Positions 1 through 5,583 of a stretch of DNA of 5,616 nt are shown here, one piece after another. This stretch comes from Thermoplasmata archaeon (GTDB taxonomy: Archaea > Thermoplasmatota > Thermoplasmata > Thermoplasmatales > Thermoplasmataceae): NCBI GenBank assembly GCA_021826795.1, contig JAKAYM010000120.1, positions 1 to 5,616 on the forward strand, given 5' to 3'. The notes below the pieces were generated by a model. That model was not told the origin of the DNA, searched no databases, and was given only the letters and a program-made list of their open reading frames with translations. A program made the position numbers and the translations under genes. Each line of letters starts with the position of its first letter. Within the stretch, counting starts at the first letter, position 1.

Positions 1-1
1 A

Positions 2-64
2 ATTGTTGATACACAAAAAATACTTGATGAAACAAGAGATGAAATGGATAAACGTTTATCCTGA
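2..64 (+). CDS. C-terminal tail of a small acidic protein, probable VapB-type antitoxin (partial)
   Basis: The window opens inside a reading frame that gives 20 residues, including VDTQKILDETRDEMDKRLS, before a TGA at 62-64. The tail is a highly charged helix rich in Asp, Glu, Lys and Arg. The charged C-terminal tails of VapB-like antitoxins, which embrace PIN toxins, look like this. The main support is position: it overlaps by 26 bases the start of a PIN-domain gene in the next frame (ATG at 39), and VapB-VapC pairs are commonly arranged in this overlapping way. The DNA-binding N-terminus lies outside the window, so the antitoxin family (ribbon-helix-helix, AbrB or other) cannot be told. Twenty residues do not prove that the frame is coding, so the call leans on its neighbour. 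Confidence 0.4.
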   Translation: MVDTQKILDETRDEMDKRLS

Positions 65-482
65 TGCAGGTGACTATGTATAAAGGCACATAAGCAAAGC
101 AATTTCGGAGACTATTAATGCCTTATTTAACGATGCGTACAATAGTAAAATAAAGATCATTACCTCTATCTTAACAATTGGTGAAATTTCAATAGTTTTT
201 GATAAATCATGGAGAAAGCAAATTATAGATGACCCTATTGAGATGTTTAATAGGTTTTATGATGAAGTAAGAAATTTAATAAAATTAAATGCTATTGATT
301 TAATAAATATTAACAGTGATATCATGATTCGTTCTAGTAAAATTTGTATGGACTTGCACAAACCGTTAGCAGCCGTGATACATATAATCTCATCAATGAA
401 TATTTCCTCACTTTTTATTACCGCAGATAAGGAACAAAATTCTATAGCGTCTTCTTTAGGTGTAAAAACCAGATTTATTTGA
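39..482 (+). pseudogene. PIN-domain (VapC-like) toxin ribonuclease, disrupted
   Basis: One reading frame from ATG 39 to TGA 480-482 reads as a PIN domain but contains an in-frame TAA at 81-83. PIN proteins are Mg-dependent RNases; as VapC toxins they cut tRNA or rRNA and are held inactive by an antitoxin. Visible landmarks are an N-terminal strand with Asp at 63-65 (VYPDAGDYV, where VYLD-type sequence is usual), LTIGEIS with the conserved Glu at 183-185, and ITADKEQ with Asp at 426-428. The usual LDAxH motif reads LAAVIH, with Ala (GCC, 372-374) where the third catalytic Asp is expected. No ATG, GTG or TTG lies in frame between the stop and ATG 243, so restarting there yields only 79 residues without the first two acidic residues. 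Full length would be about 147 codons, normal for VapC. The overlapping upstream frame fits an antitoxin. I infer an inactive relic; the fold assignment is firm and the subfamily is not. Confidence 0.78.
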
Positions 483-600
483 ACCTGTTAATACCTGTTT
501 TGATATTTCTACACTTTACGGTCTCTATTTTTCATATTTTTTGCACTTTCTTTAGCTATATATGTATAATAATTAAATTTCAAACCTGTATACTTATGTT
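483..600. other. AT-rich spacer between PIN relic and transposase relic
   Basis: I see no coding frame here: stops occur in all plus-strand frames and nothing protein-like reads through. The stretch contains two T-runs, annotated separately, and the short word ACCTGT three times (483, 493, 584). The left end of the transposase-derived DNA must lie in or near this stretch, but I find no terminal inverted repeat marking it. Confidence 0.5.
528..542 (+). terminator. Paired T-tracts, possible archaeal terminator after the PIN relic
   Basis: Five Ts (528-532) and six Ts (537-542) lie about 50 bases after the stop of the PIN relic. Archaeal RNA polymerase commonly terminates at such T-runs without needing a hairpin, and no strong stem precedes these. 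In AT-rich DNA such runs also arise by chance, so this is tentative. Confidence 0.35.
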
Positions 601-1011
601 ATGAACGACCAGTTTAATATGTTCATGCGATCCTCTGACTGGAAATTTACAACCTCTTCACATGCAAGGAGAAAGAGGGGTCAGGCCTCATTCCACATTG
701 TTTCCCTATACGGGCACAGCAGGCAGGGTTAGGGATTATACATATTCGCAACAAACATTGCCCTATCACCGAATAAGCTGCTCAAACTGTACAGGAAAAG
801 ATGGGGAATAGAGACAGGATACTGGATGATAAGGAAATTCCTTGCAAGAACTACATCCAGAAGACTCAATGTAAGGCTATTGTATTTCTATCTTGCAATA
901 CTACTATATAATATATGGGTTCTCATGAATATTGTATCAAAAATCATAATCATAGCAGATAATCTGAGGATATTCATGGTCTCAATACTTATCAAAATAA
1001 AAAATCATTAA
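601..1011 (+). pseudogene. C-terminal remnant of an IS4-superfamily (ISH3-like) transposase
   Basis: A single plus-strand frame reads through this stretch with one internal TAG at 730-732 and ends with TAA at 1009-1011. On both sides of the stop it resembles the C-terminal third of archaeal IS4/ISH3-type DDE transposases. It has the ATN segment before the last catalytic helix, then YRKRWGIETGYW, which carries the Y-x2-R-x3-E signature (Tyr 790-792, Arg 799-801, catalytic Glu 811-813). FLARTTSRRLNVR and FYLAILLYNIWVLMN follow; the latter is the hydrophobic helix typical of this family. The part that should carry the two catalytic aspartates is missing: stops at 553-555 and 574-576 close the frame, and nothing like it is seen in other frames upstream. 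It is both truncated and interrupted, so it cannot transpose. The 5' edge is uncertain (roughly 580-660), and the exact IS family needs a database comparison. Confidence 0.8.
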
Positions 1012-1085
1012 GCGGATACCTATTACCTTCCCATTAAAAAGAAAAAACATATCAGCAATGATGAATCATGGGAGATTCGCTAGCT

Positions 1086-1103
1086 AGTACATAAAGTACA
1101 TAA
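1086..1103. repeat. 9-bp tandem duplication AGTACATAA x2
   Basis: AGTACATAA occurs twice back to back with no mismatch (1086-1094, 1095-1103), followed by GTATAAC. It abuts the 8-bp palindrome CTAGCTAG (1080-1087). It could be a slippage product, a footprint of IS insertion or excision, or a paired protein-binding site. It lies about 170 bases before the SNF2 start, too far upstream for a core promoter element. Confidence 0.6.
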
Positions 1104-1185
1104 GTATAACGTGTTTTTGCTTCTCCTATACACCTTAATTAATTCAGAGTGATTCTTAACATAGGTTATTTCTCATACGGCGTTC

Positions 1186-1199
1186 ATTATGGGCATAAT
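1186..1199. promoter_or_regulatory. 14-bp palindrome upstream of the operon promoter, possible operator
   Basis: ATTATG-GG-CATAAT is a perfect inverted repeat with 6-bp arms around two Gs. It ends 16 bases before the putative TATA box of the SNF2 gene. Dimeric archaeal regulators often bind palindromes of this size next to the TATA/BRE region, so a regulatory role is plausible. Only the symmetry and position support it; no known regulator consensus is recognised, and short AT-rich palindromes arise by chance. Confidence 0.3.
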
Positions 1200-1210
1200 C
1201 AAGGGTTGGG

Positions 1211-1223
1211 AATAATATATATT
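1211..1223 (+). promoter_or_regulatory. Probable TATA box (with purine-rich BRE-like flank) of the SNF2-SWIM operon
   Basis: AATAATATATATT contains TATATATT at 1216-1223 and is preceded by the purine-rich GGGAATAA, which fits a TFB recognition element next to a TBP site. Archaeal transcription starts about 25 bases downstream of the box centre, placing the start near 1244 and leaving a leader of roughly 28 bases. A second AT-rich word, TTTAAAAAT (1246-1254), sits too close to the ATG to give a leader by normal spacing. No strong Shine-Dalgarno sequence precedes ATG 1272, only GCGGGTAAT. Confidence 0.5.
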
Positions 1224-1271
1224 GTGGTTATGCATTGTATTTCCGTTTAAAAATGATTAGCGGGTAATATA

Positions 1272-4200
1272 ATGAAGGATAGTAAAACTCTGAATGTTAG
1301 GCTAGAAGAGACAGGCAGTATTATAGTATTGCATGGAAGTTGCCATGTTGAGGAAAAGGGTATCTCATTCTTTTTATGGTCAGAAACCACAGAAACGAAA
1401 ATAAAAAATCCTGCTATCCATCCATTTTCAGGCACTTCAAAGGTTGCTGTCAATGCGGTTAAAAAAATATGGGGCAATAAAATTAATTTTAAGAACGAAA
1501 CTTTATCCGCTGTTTTTCCAACTTCACTTGATCAGCCACTGGTATCAGGTGAACTATCAGGCATAGTTTCAAATGAAAACGAAAACGATACATTTTCGTA
1601 TATGGAATGGCATATTAACGGAATCTCAGTAAATATAACAGATGTTTTCCTGATGCTGCTACAGTTAAATAATAACATTATAAACGGAATTATAATAGGA
1701 GATGATTTAAAGTTCTGGAAACTCGCCGCCAGTAGTGCATTTAACCTATTAACTCAGCAAAAGTTTATACCTTCTGCAACAGAAGAAGGGACTACTATAA
1801 AATCCAGATGGCTTCCCATTCTGGAAACATATGAAGACCAGAGTTTAATATATGAATTATCAAAAAACATGCCCGGAGTATGCCTTGCGTTTAATCACAT
1901 GGAGATTGACAGGGAAACAATGCTAAGGATGTTTATATCAGAGGTTATAGATAGTATTTCCAGAAGATTTGCCTATAATCCCGGGAAGCCAGTAAAAGGT
2001 TCGGTAGGTGATGCCGCCAAATGGGTAAACTCATTATCGCTGGATAATCCATTTGTTACATATGGCCGTAGCCTGGCAATGCAAAAACTTGTTTCATGGT
2101 CAGAGAAGATCAAGAGCACACTAAATTTTCCATTCAGGACATGCATGGATCTTATACCTCCGGAAAATAATGGGCAATGGTTTCTTAAATTCTTTTTGCA
2201 ATCCAAAAAGGATCCGAGCCTGATGGTGCCATATGGCAAAATATGGGATAGAAAAGACTCTGAAACTATTTCCCTGATTAATAAATATACTGCATTTCCA
2301 GAAGAGTTTTTATTGCGTTCAATAGGAATTGCACAGTCAATATTTTCTCCTATCGGAAAAAATATCACCTCAAAACCGGATGGTGTATATCTCTCGGATG
2401 AAGAGGTTTTTGATTTATTAAAGACGTACAGTAGTTCTATGGAGGAAGCTGGATTCGGTATACTGTTTCCAGAATGGTGGGGAAAGAAAGAGAACAAACT
2501 GGGTATTAAAATAAAAGTTAAAGCTGGGGATATTAATAATTCTGTAAAATTGGGAATTAATGCACTGCTGGATTACAGCCTGGATATTGTCCTTAACGGT
2601 GAACCGGTTTCCAAAAGTGATTTAGAAAAACTCGCCATTATGAAAAGCCACTTAGTGCAGATTGGAAAGAAATGGGTAGAGATAGATAATGATCAGTTAA
2701 ATAAAATATTGAAACTTTTAGACAAAGGCAATAAAAAAATGTCCCTGCCGGAACTTCTAACAATGGAAAATAGCAATTCAATTCCGGTGGTTGAAATTTC
2801 AGGGGAAGGATGGGTTGGAGATATAATAAGTGGCAACGCAAAAACATTGCCTATAGACGAGCCGGAAAATTTCATTGGAAATTTAAGGGCATACCAGAAA
2901 CACGGTGTTGCATGGCTAAAATTTATGACAGGCGCAGGTTTTGGATGCTGCCTTGCTGACGACATGGGTTTAGGGAAAACTATTGAAATCATTGCATTTT
3001 TGCTGGACAGGCTCGAAAATAACGGATCAACATCATTGATACTATGCCCCACATCTGTTATTAGCAACTGGGAGCACGAAATCCATAAATTCGCACCTTC
3101 ATTGAATGTATACATACACCATGGAAATTCAAGAAAAAAGGATGATAATTTTATAGACAATATTACAGATTATAAAATTGTATTGACATCATATTCGCTG
3201 CTCCAGAGGGACATTAAATTTTTGTCACAGGTAAACTGGGATGGAATTATAGCAGACGAAGCCCAGTACATTAAAAATTATTCTACAAAGCAGAGCAGGG
3301 CTATAAGGTCATTACAGGGCAATTTTAAAATTGCGTTAACTGGAACGCCAATAGAAAACAGGCTTCAGGATTTAAGGTCAATATTTGAATTTATAAATCC
3401 CGGATATCTTAGCGGAGAAAAAAAATTCAGGGAAACTTTTTCTATTCCTATTGAGAGATATGGCGATGAAAATGCAATGAATGCCTTGAATACCCTGGTA
3501 AATCCCATGATATTAAGAAGGGTAAAAACAGATAAAAGTATAATACAGGACCTGCCGGATAAGGAAGAGGTAAAGGTGTATATACCATTGACAGGGGAAC
3601 AGGCATCATTATATGAAGCAGCTGTGAACACAATGCTTGAATCCGTAAATACGAAAAAAGGTATAGAGAGAAAAAGCGTAATACTATCCACAATAACGAA
3701 ATTAAAGCGGCTTTTAGACCATCCTTCACTGGTTTCAGGTGATCTGGACAGAAGGCTCGACAGATCAGAAAAGCTGGTAAGGCTGAGGGAAATGCTTGAA
3801 GAAGCCATTGACAGCAATCAGAAAACACTGGTATTCACACAGTATACCGATGCCGGAAAGATAATAAAGGAAGAAATGCTTAAAAAACTGGGTGAAGAAG
3901 CGCTTTATCTCAATGGGAGCACCCCTATGTCTTTAAGGCAGAATATGGTTGAACGTTTTCAGGATCCTGATGGCCCTAAAATTTTTATAATTTCGGTGAA
4001 GGCTGGCGGTGCGGGAATTAACCTTACAGCAGCAACAAACGTAATACACTTTGACCGCTGGTGGAATCCATCTGTGGAAGACCAGGCAACAGATCGGGCA
4101 TACCGGATAGGTCAAATGAAAAATGTCCACGTTTACAAGTTTATTTCCACAGGCACGATAGAAGAAAAAATTGATGATATAATAGAGGGGAAAAGCATGT

Positions 4201-4319
4201 TGAGGGAGAAAATTATCGGTGCATCTGATGAATCCTGGATTACAGGATTATCCAGCACAGATCTTAAAAATGTGTTTTCATTGCGCAGGGAAGTTATTGC
4301 TTCGGAGGATGATGAATAA
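1272..4319 (+). CDS. SNF2-family DNA-dependent ATPase/translocase with N-terminal DUF3670-like module
   Basis: This 1015-residue protein is a complete SNF2 (COG0553) motor. Such enzymes burn ATP to move along double-stranded DNA and displace or remodel bound protein without unwinding the helix. The motor fills the C-terminal half: LRAYQKHG (Gln542), Walker A DDMGLGKT (Lys569), CPTSVISNW, Walker B DEAQ (662-665), LTGTPIENR (689-697), LVFTQYTD (853-860), KAGGAGINLT (910-919) and DQATDRAYRIGQ (937-948) with the arginine-finger Arg942/Arg945. All catalytic residues are present. Residues about 365-490 (AGFGILFPEWW at 393-403, then a segment ending GKKWVEIDNDQL) match the DUF3670 module that precedes the motor in prokaryotic SNF2 proteins. 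Residues 1-360 are not recognised. ATG 1272 is the first start after an in-frame TGA at 1254-1256. The family includes Sulfolobus SSO1653, a Rad54-like enzyme. The coupled SWIM gene downstream suggests a joint complex. The cellular target is unknown. Confidence 0.96.
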   Translation: MKDSKTLNVRLEETGSIIVLHGSCHVEEKGISFFLWSETTETKIKNPAIHPFSGTSKVAVNAVKKIWGNKINFKNETLSAVFPTSLDQPLVSGELSGIVSNENENDTFSYMEWHINGISVNITDVFLMLLQLNNNIINGIIIGDDLKFWKLAASSAFNLLTQQKFIPSATEEGTTIKSRWLPILETYEDQSLIYELSKNMPGVCLAFNHMEIDRETMLRMFISEVIDSISRRFAYNPGKPVKGSVGDAAKWVNSLSLDNPFVTYGRSLAMQKLVSWSEKIKSTLNFPFRTCMDLIPPENNGQWFLKFFLQSKKDPSLMVPYGKIWDRKDSETISLINKYTAFPEEFLLRSIGIAQSIFSPIGKNITSKPDGVYLSDEEVFDLLKTYSSSMEEAGFGILFPEWWGKKENKLGIKIKVKAGDINNSVKLGINALLDYSLDIVLNGEPVSKSDLEKLAIMKSHLVQIGKKWVEIDNDQLNKILKLLDKGNKKMSLPELLTMENSNSIPVVEISGEGWVGDIISGNAKTLPIDEPENFIGNLRAYQKHGVAWLKFMTGAGFGCCLADDMGLGKTIEIIAFLLDRLENNGSTSLILCPTSVISNWEHEIHKFAPSLNVYIHHGNSRKKDDNFIDNITDYKIVLTSYSLLQRDIKFLSQVNWDGIIADEAQYIKNYSTKQSRAIRSLQGNFKIALTGTPIENRLQDLRSIFEFINPGYLSGEKKFRETFSIPIERYGDENAMNALNTLVNPMILRRVKTDKSIIQDLPDKEEVKVYIPLTGEQASLYEAAVNTMLESVNTKKGIERKSVILSTITKLKRLLDHPSLVSGDLDRRLDRSEKLVRLREMLEEAIDSNQKTLVFTQYTDAGKIIKEEMLKKLGEEALYLNGSTPMSLRQNMVERFQDPDGPKIFIISVKAGGAGINLTAATNVIHFDRWWNPSVEDQATDRAYRIGQMKNVHVYKFISTGTIEEKIDDIIEGKSMLREKIIGASDESWITGLSSTDLKNVFSLRREVIASEDDE
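4304..4308 (+). promoter_or_regulatory. Strong Shine-Dalgarno site GGAGG for the SWIM gene, inside the SNF2 coding end
   Basis: GGAGG followed by ATGAT closely matches the complement of an archaeal 16S 3' end. It lies within the last codons of the SNF2 gene, with 10 bases between it and ATG 4319. It fixes the start of the SWIM gene at the ATG that shares one base with the upstream TAA (TAATG), and points to coupled translation and a controlled ratio of the two products. Confidence 0.8.
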
Positions 4320-5161
4320 TGGCAAGAAGAAAATATTATGATGATTATTATAGGACTGCGATAAAAACAACCGGTGGCATGAAGGTAAAATCAAAAAAAG
4401 GAGATATAGGAACTAAATGGTGGTCAAAAAGGTTTATAGCCATTTTAAATTCTTATGGCTGGGAAACCCGGCTTCAGAGAGGAAAAAGATATGCAAGGGT
4501 AGGTCAGGTTTTAAGCGTTAATATAGATTCGAATGTAGTTAGTGCTGATGTCCAGGGTTCAAGGAAAAAGCCATATAGAATAAGTATTGAATTTCCGCGA
4601 CTTGGTGATAGTGCATGGGAAAAAATAGTAAAGCAGATAATATCCACAAAGGGGTTGGTTGCTGGAATGCTTGCCGGTGAAGTACCATCAGAGCTGGAAA
4701 ATGCATTTAAACAGGGTGGTGCATCATTGTTCCCTCAAAGTGGAGATGAAATTAACATGAACTGCACTTGCCCGGATTATGCTATTCCCTGTAAACACAT
4801 AGCTGCTGTATTTTATATTCTGGCAGACCGGCTTGATGATGATCCATTTTTATTATTCGAATTAAATGGAAAAAGAAAAGAAGAGCTCATTTCCGCTATT
4901 TCAAAGAATAATGACGGGAATATACCGGAAAATAAGGAAAATAATAAGGATACATCAGTTGCTGTGGAAGAGTTAAATAATTTCTGGAAACCACCTGATT
5001 TACATATACCGGTAGAAAATGTTAGAAAGAATACATTATCGCCGTTGAAGAAATACCCATTGCCTATGGAGTTCAATGACCCGGAAATCCAGTATATGCT
5101 TGAATTATATTATAATAGGATTAATGAAAACCTCAAAAAAATTAAAGAGGATTTGGTATAA
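4319..5161 (+). CDS. SWIM-type zinc-finger protein (COG4279-like), partner of the SNF2 ATPase
   Basis: The 280-residue product carries a textbook SWIM zinc site, CTCPDYAIPCKH: Cys149, Cys151, Cys158 and His160 in a CxC-x6-CxH pattern. SWIM domains bind DNA or protein and were described as recurrent companions of SNF2 ATPases. The N-terminal 30-140 region (TKWWSKRF, GKRYARVGQV, then VQGSRKKPYRISI) is typical of stand-alone prokaryotic SWIM proteins. Residues about 196-213 form an Asn/Glu/Lys-rich linker, then FWKPP (222-226) leads to a helical C-terminus. There is no signal peptide or membrane segment, so it is cytosolic. The very basic start (MARRK) may touch nucleic acid. The ATG overlaps the SNF2 stop by one base and has a GGAGG site, so the pair is co-translated. 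The likely role is to guide or regulate the SNF2 motor on DNA; direct binding is inferred, not shown. Length is ordinary for the family and no defect is visible. Confidence 0.95.
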   Translation: MARRKYYDDYYRTAIKTTGGMKVKSKKGDIGTKWWSKRFIAILNSYGWETRLQRGKRYARVGQVLSVNIDSNVVSADVQGSRKKPYRISIEFPRLGDSAWEKIVKQIISTKGLVAGMLAGEVPSELENAFKQGGASLFPQSGDEINMNCTCPDYAIPCKHIAAVFYILADRLDDDPFLLFELNGKRKEELISAISKNNDGNIPENKENNKDTSVAVEELNNFWKPPDLHIPVENVRKNTLSPLKKYPLPMEFNDPEIQYMLELYYNRINENLKKIKEDLV

Positions 5162-5183
5162 TTTTATTATAACTATTATATAA

Positions 5184-5189
5184 TTTTTT
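5184..5189 (+). terminator. T6 tract, likely terminator of the SNF2-SWIM operon
   Basis: Six Ts lie 23 bases after the SWIM stop codon in very AT-rich DNA (ATTATATAATTTTTTA), a typical archaeal terminator. The hairpin at 5193 begins just downstream of the tract instead of upstream, so this is not a bacterial-style hairpin-then-T signal. The adjacent TTATATAAT (5176-5184) could alternatively be read as a TATA box for a short RNA covering the hairpins. Confidence 0.5.
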
Positions 5190-5192
5190 ATC

Positions 5193-5211
5193 TGTTCAGT
5201 TATACTGAACA
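5193..5211. repeat. Perfect hairpin 1 (8-bp arms, 3-base loop)
   Basis: TGTTCAGT, loop TAT, ACTGAACA: the arms pair without mismatch. It is the first of three consecutive hairpins in the gap between converging genes. Because it is perfect, it would fold in RNA from either strand, and as DNA it is a near-palindromic protein-binding site. Confidence 0.85.
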
Positions 5212-5214
5212 ATA

Positions 5215-5235
5215 GTATTCATTGAAAATGAATAC
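5215..5235. repeat. Perfect hairpin 2 (9-bp arms, 3-base loop)
   Basis: GTATTCATT, loop GAA, AATGAATAC: the arms pair without mismatch. It starts three bases after hairpin 1 ends and has the same 3-base loop size but a different arm sequence. The close stacking suggests that the two form one structural unit, such as a bidirectional terminator, a transcript 3'-end stabiliser or a small structured RNA. Confidence 0.85.
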
Positions 5236-5268
5236 CCAGCAATATATAGAGAAAGCTGGACATTTCAA

Positions 5269-5289
5269 TAGAGGTACTTCCTACCTTTA
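5269..5289 (+). repeat. Hairpin 3 (8-bp stem with one G-U pair, 5-base loop)
   Basis: TAGAGGTA, loop CTTCC, TACCTTTA pair along their whole length if 5271-5287 is counted as a G-U wobble. In the minus-strand transcript this becomes an A-C mismatch, so the stem is favoured in plus-strand RNA. It is followed by T-rich sequence (TTTAATTTATT, from 5286), giving a stem then T-rich layout. Alone it could be chance, but it continues the series of hairpins 1 and 2. Confidence 0.5.
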
Positions 5290-5363
5290 ATTTATTCACA
5301 TAATTGTGTATCATCTTAACAGAAATAAATATTAAAAGAATCTAAAATTTCCATTAAATTAAT

Positions 5364-5370
5364 AAAAAAA
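5364..5370 (-). terminator. T7 tract on minus strand, likely terminator of the DUF1059 gene
   Basis: Seven As on the plus strand are seven Ts in the minus-strand transcript, 37-43 bases beyond the stop of the DUF1059 gene. This fits the T-run termination of archaea and, with the T6 tract at 5184, gives each converging gene its own stop signal. No further gene is seen in the 245-base gap. Confidence 0.5.
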
Positions 5371-5406
5371 TTATTTTTAAAGCCTTAAAATATAAAATTT
5401 ATATGT

Positions 5407-5583
5407 TTAATCCTGTTTTATTGCGGCCTTAACCTTTGAAAACAGTTCAGGTGTTATCTCAGTGATGTTGTGTGCATTCTTTGCATGTACCTGTATTACA
5501 GGTATTAATTCATCCACTGAATCTGCCTTTACGTCAAATCCGCAATCCATTCCTATATCCTTACATTTAAATTCGTAAGCCAT
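5407..5583 (-). CDS. DUF1059 family small putative metal-binding protein
   Basis: The 58-residue product starts MAYEFKCKDIGMDCGF, the hallmark opening of DUF1059, a family of small proteins common in archaea and some bacteria with no established function. Cys7, Cys14, His33 and His38 (C-x6-C, then H-x4-H in VHAKNAHN) are well placed to bind one zinc or similar metal; this is a prediction from residue type and spacing. The remainder, TEITPELFSKVKAAIK, is the usual C-terminal helix, and the length is normal. I chose ATG 5581-5583 because family members begin at this MAYEF. A TTG at 5605-5607 would add eight residues (MSIIELIE) that are not part of the family pattern. No signal peptide or membrane segment is present. 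It converges on the SNF2-SWIM operon and nothing suggests shared function. Its promoter is largely outside the window. Confidence 0.9.
   Translation of the reverse strand: MAYEFKCKDIGMDCGFDVKADSVDELIPVIQVHAKNAHNITEITPELFSKVKAAIKQD

Larger units (their letters stand above)
1012..1271. other. Non-coding stretch between transposase relic and SNF2 gene
   Basis: No frame here looks like protein. It should contain the right end of the decayed insertion sequence, although I recognise no terminal inverted repeat. It contains a short palindrome ATGAT-GA-ATCAT (1058-1069), a 9-bp tandem duplication, a second palindrome and the likely promoter of the downstream operon; the last three are listed separately. 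Confidence 0.5.

Noticed and set aside
243..482. A 79-codon open frame starting at ATG 243 as a stand-alone small protein
   Set aside because: The same frame is PIN-like well upstream of this ATG (LTIGEIS at 168-191), so it is the back end of a broken gene and not an independent one.
483..590. ACCTGT occurring at 483, 493 and 584 as a possible repeat array or CRISPR-like element
   Set aside because: The units are only six to seven bases, irregularly spaced, and lack spacers of uniform length; there are no cas genes nearby.
826..1011. A 61-codon open frame starting at ATG 826 as a small membrane-like protein
   Set aside because: The upstream codons in the same frame give the transposase signature YRKRWGIETGYW, and the hydrophobic stretch is the usual C-terminal helix of that family, so it is part of the transposase relic.
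1246..1254. TTTAAAAAT as the operon TATA box producing a leaderless mRNA
   Set aside because: Its centre is only about 22 bases before the ATG and its flank is not BRE-like; TATATATT at 1216 has better sequence and normal spacing, although leaderless start cannot be fully excluded.
1973..3828. Several minus-strand open frames of 69-174 codons opposite the SNF2 gene
   Set aside because: They lie opposite a gene with unbroken catalytic motifs, overlap one another, show no family motif and have compositions expected of antisense reading.
5193..5235. The paired hairpins as terminal inverted repeats of a small mobile element
   Set aside because: The two stems have unrelated arm sequences and each folds on itself; no target duplication or cargo is visible around them.
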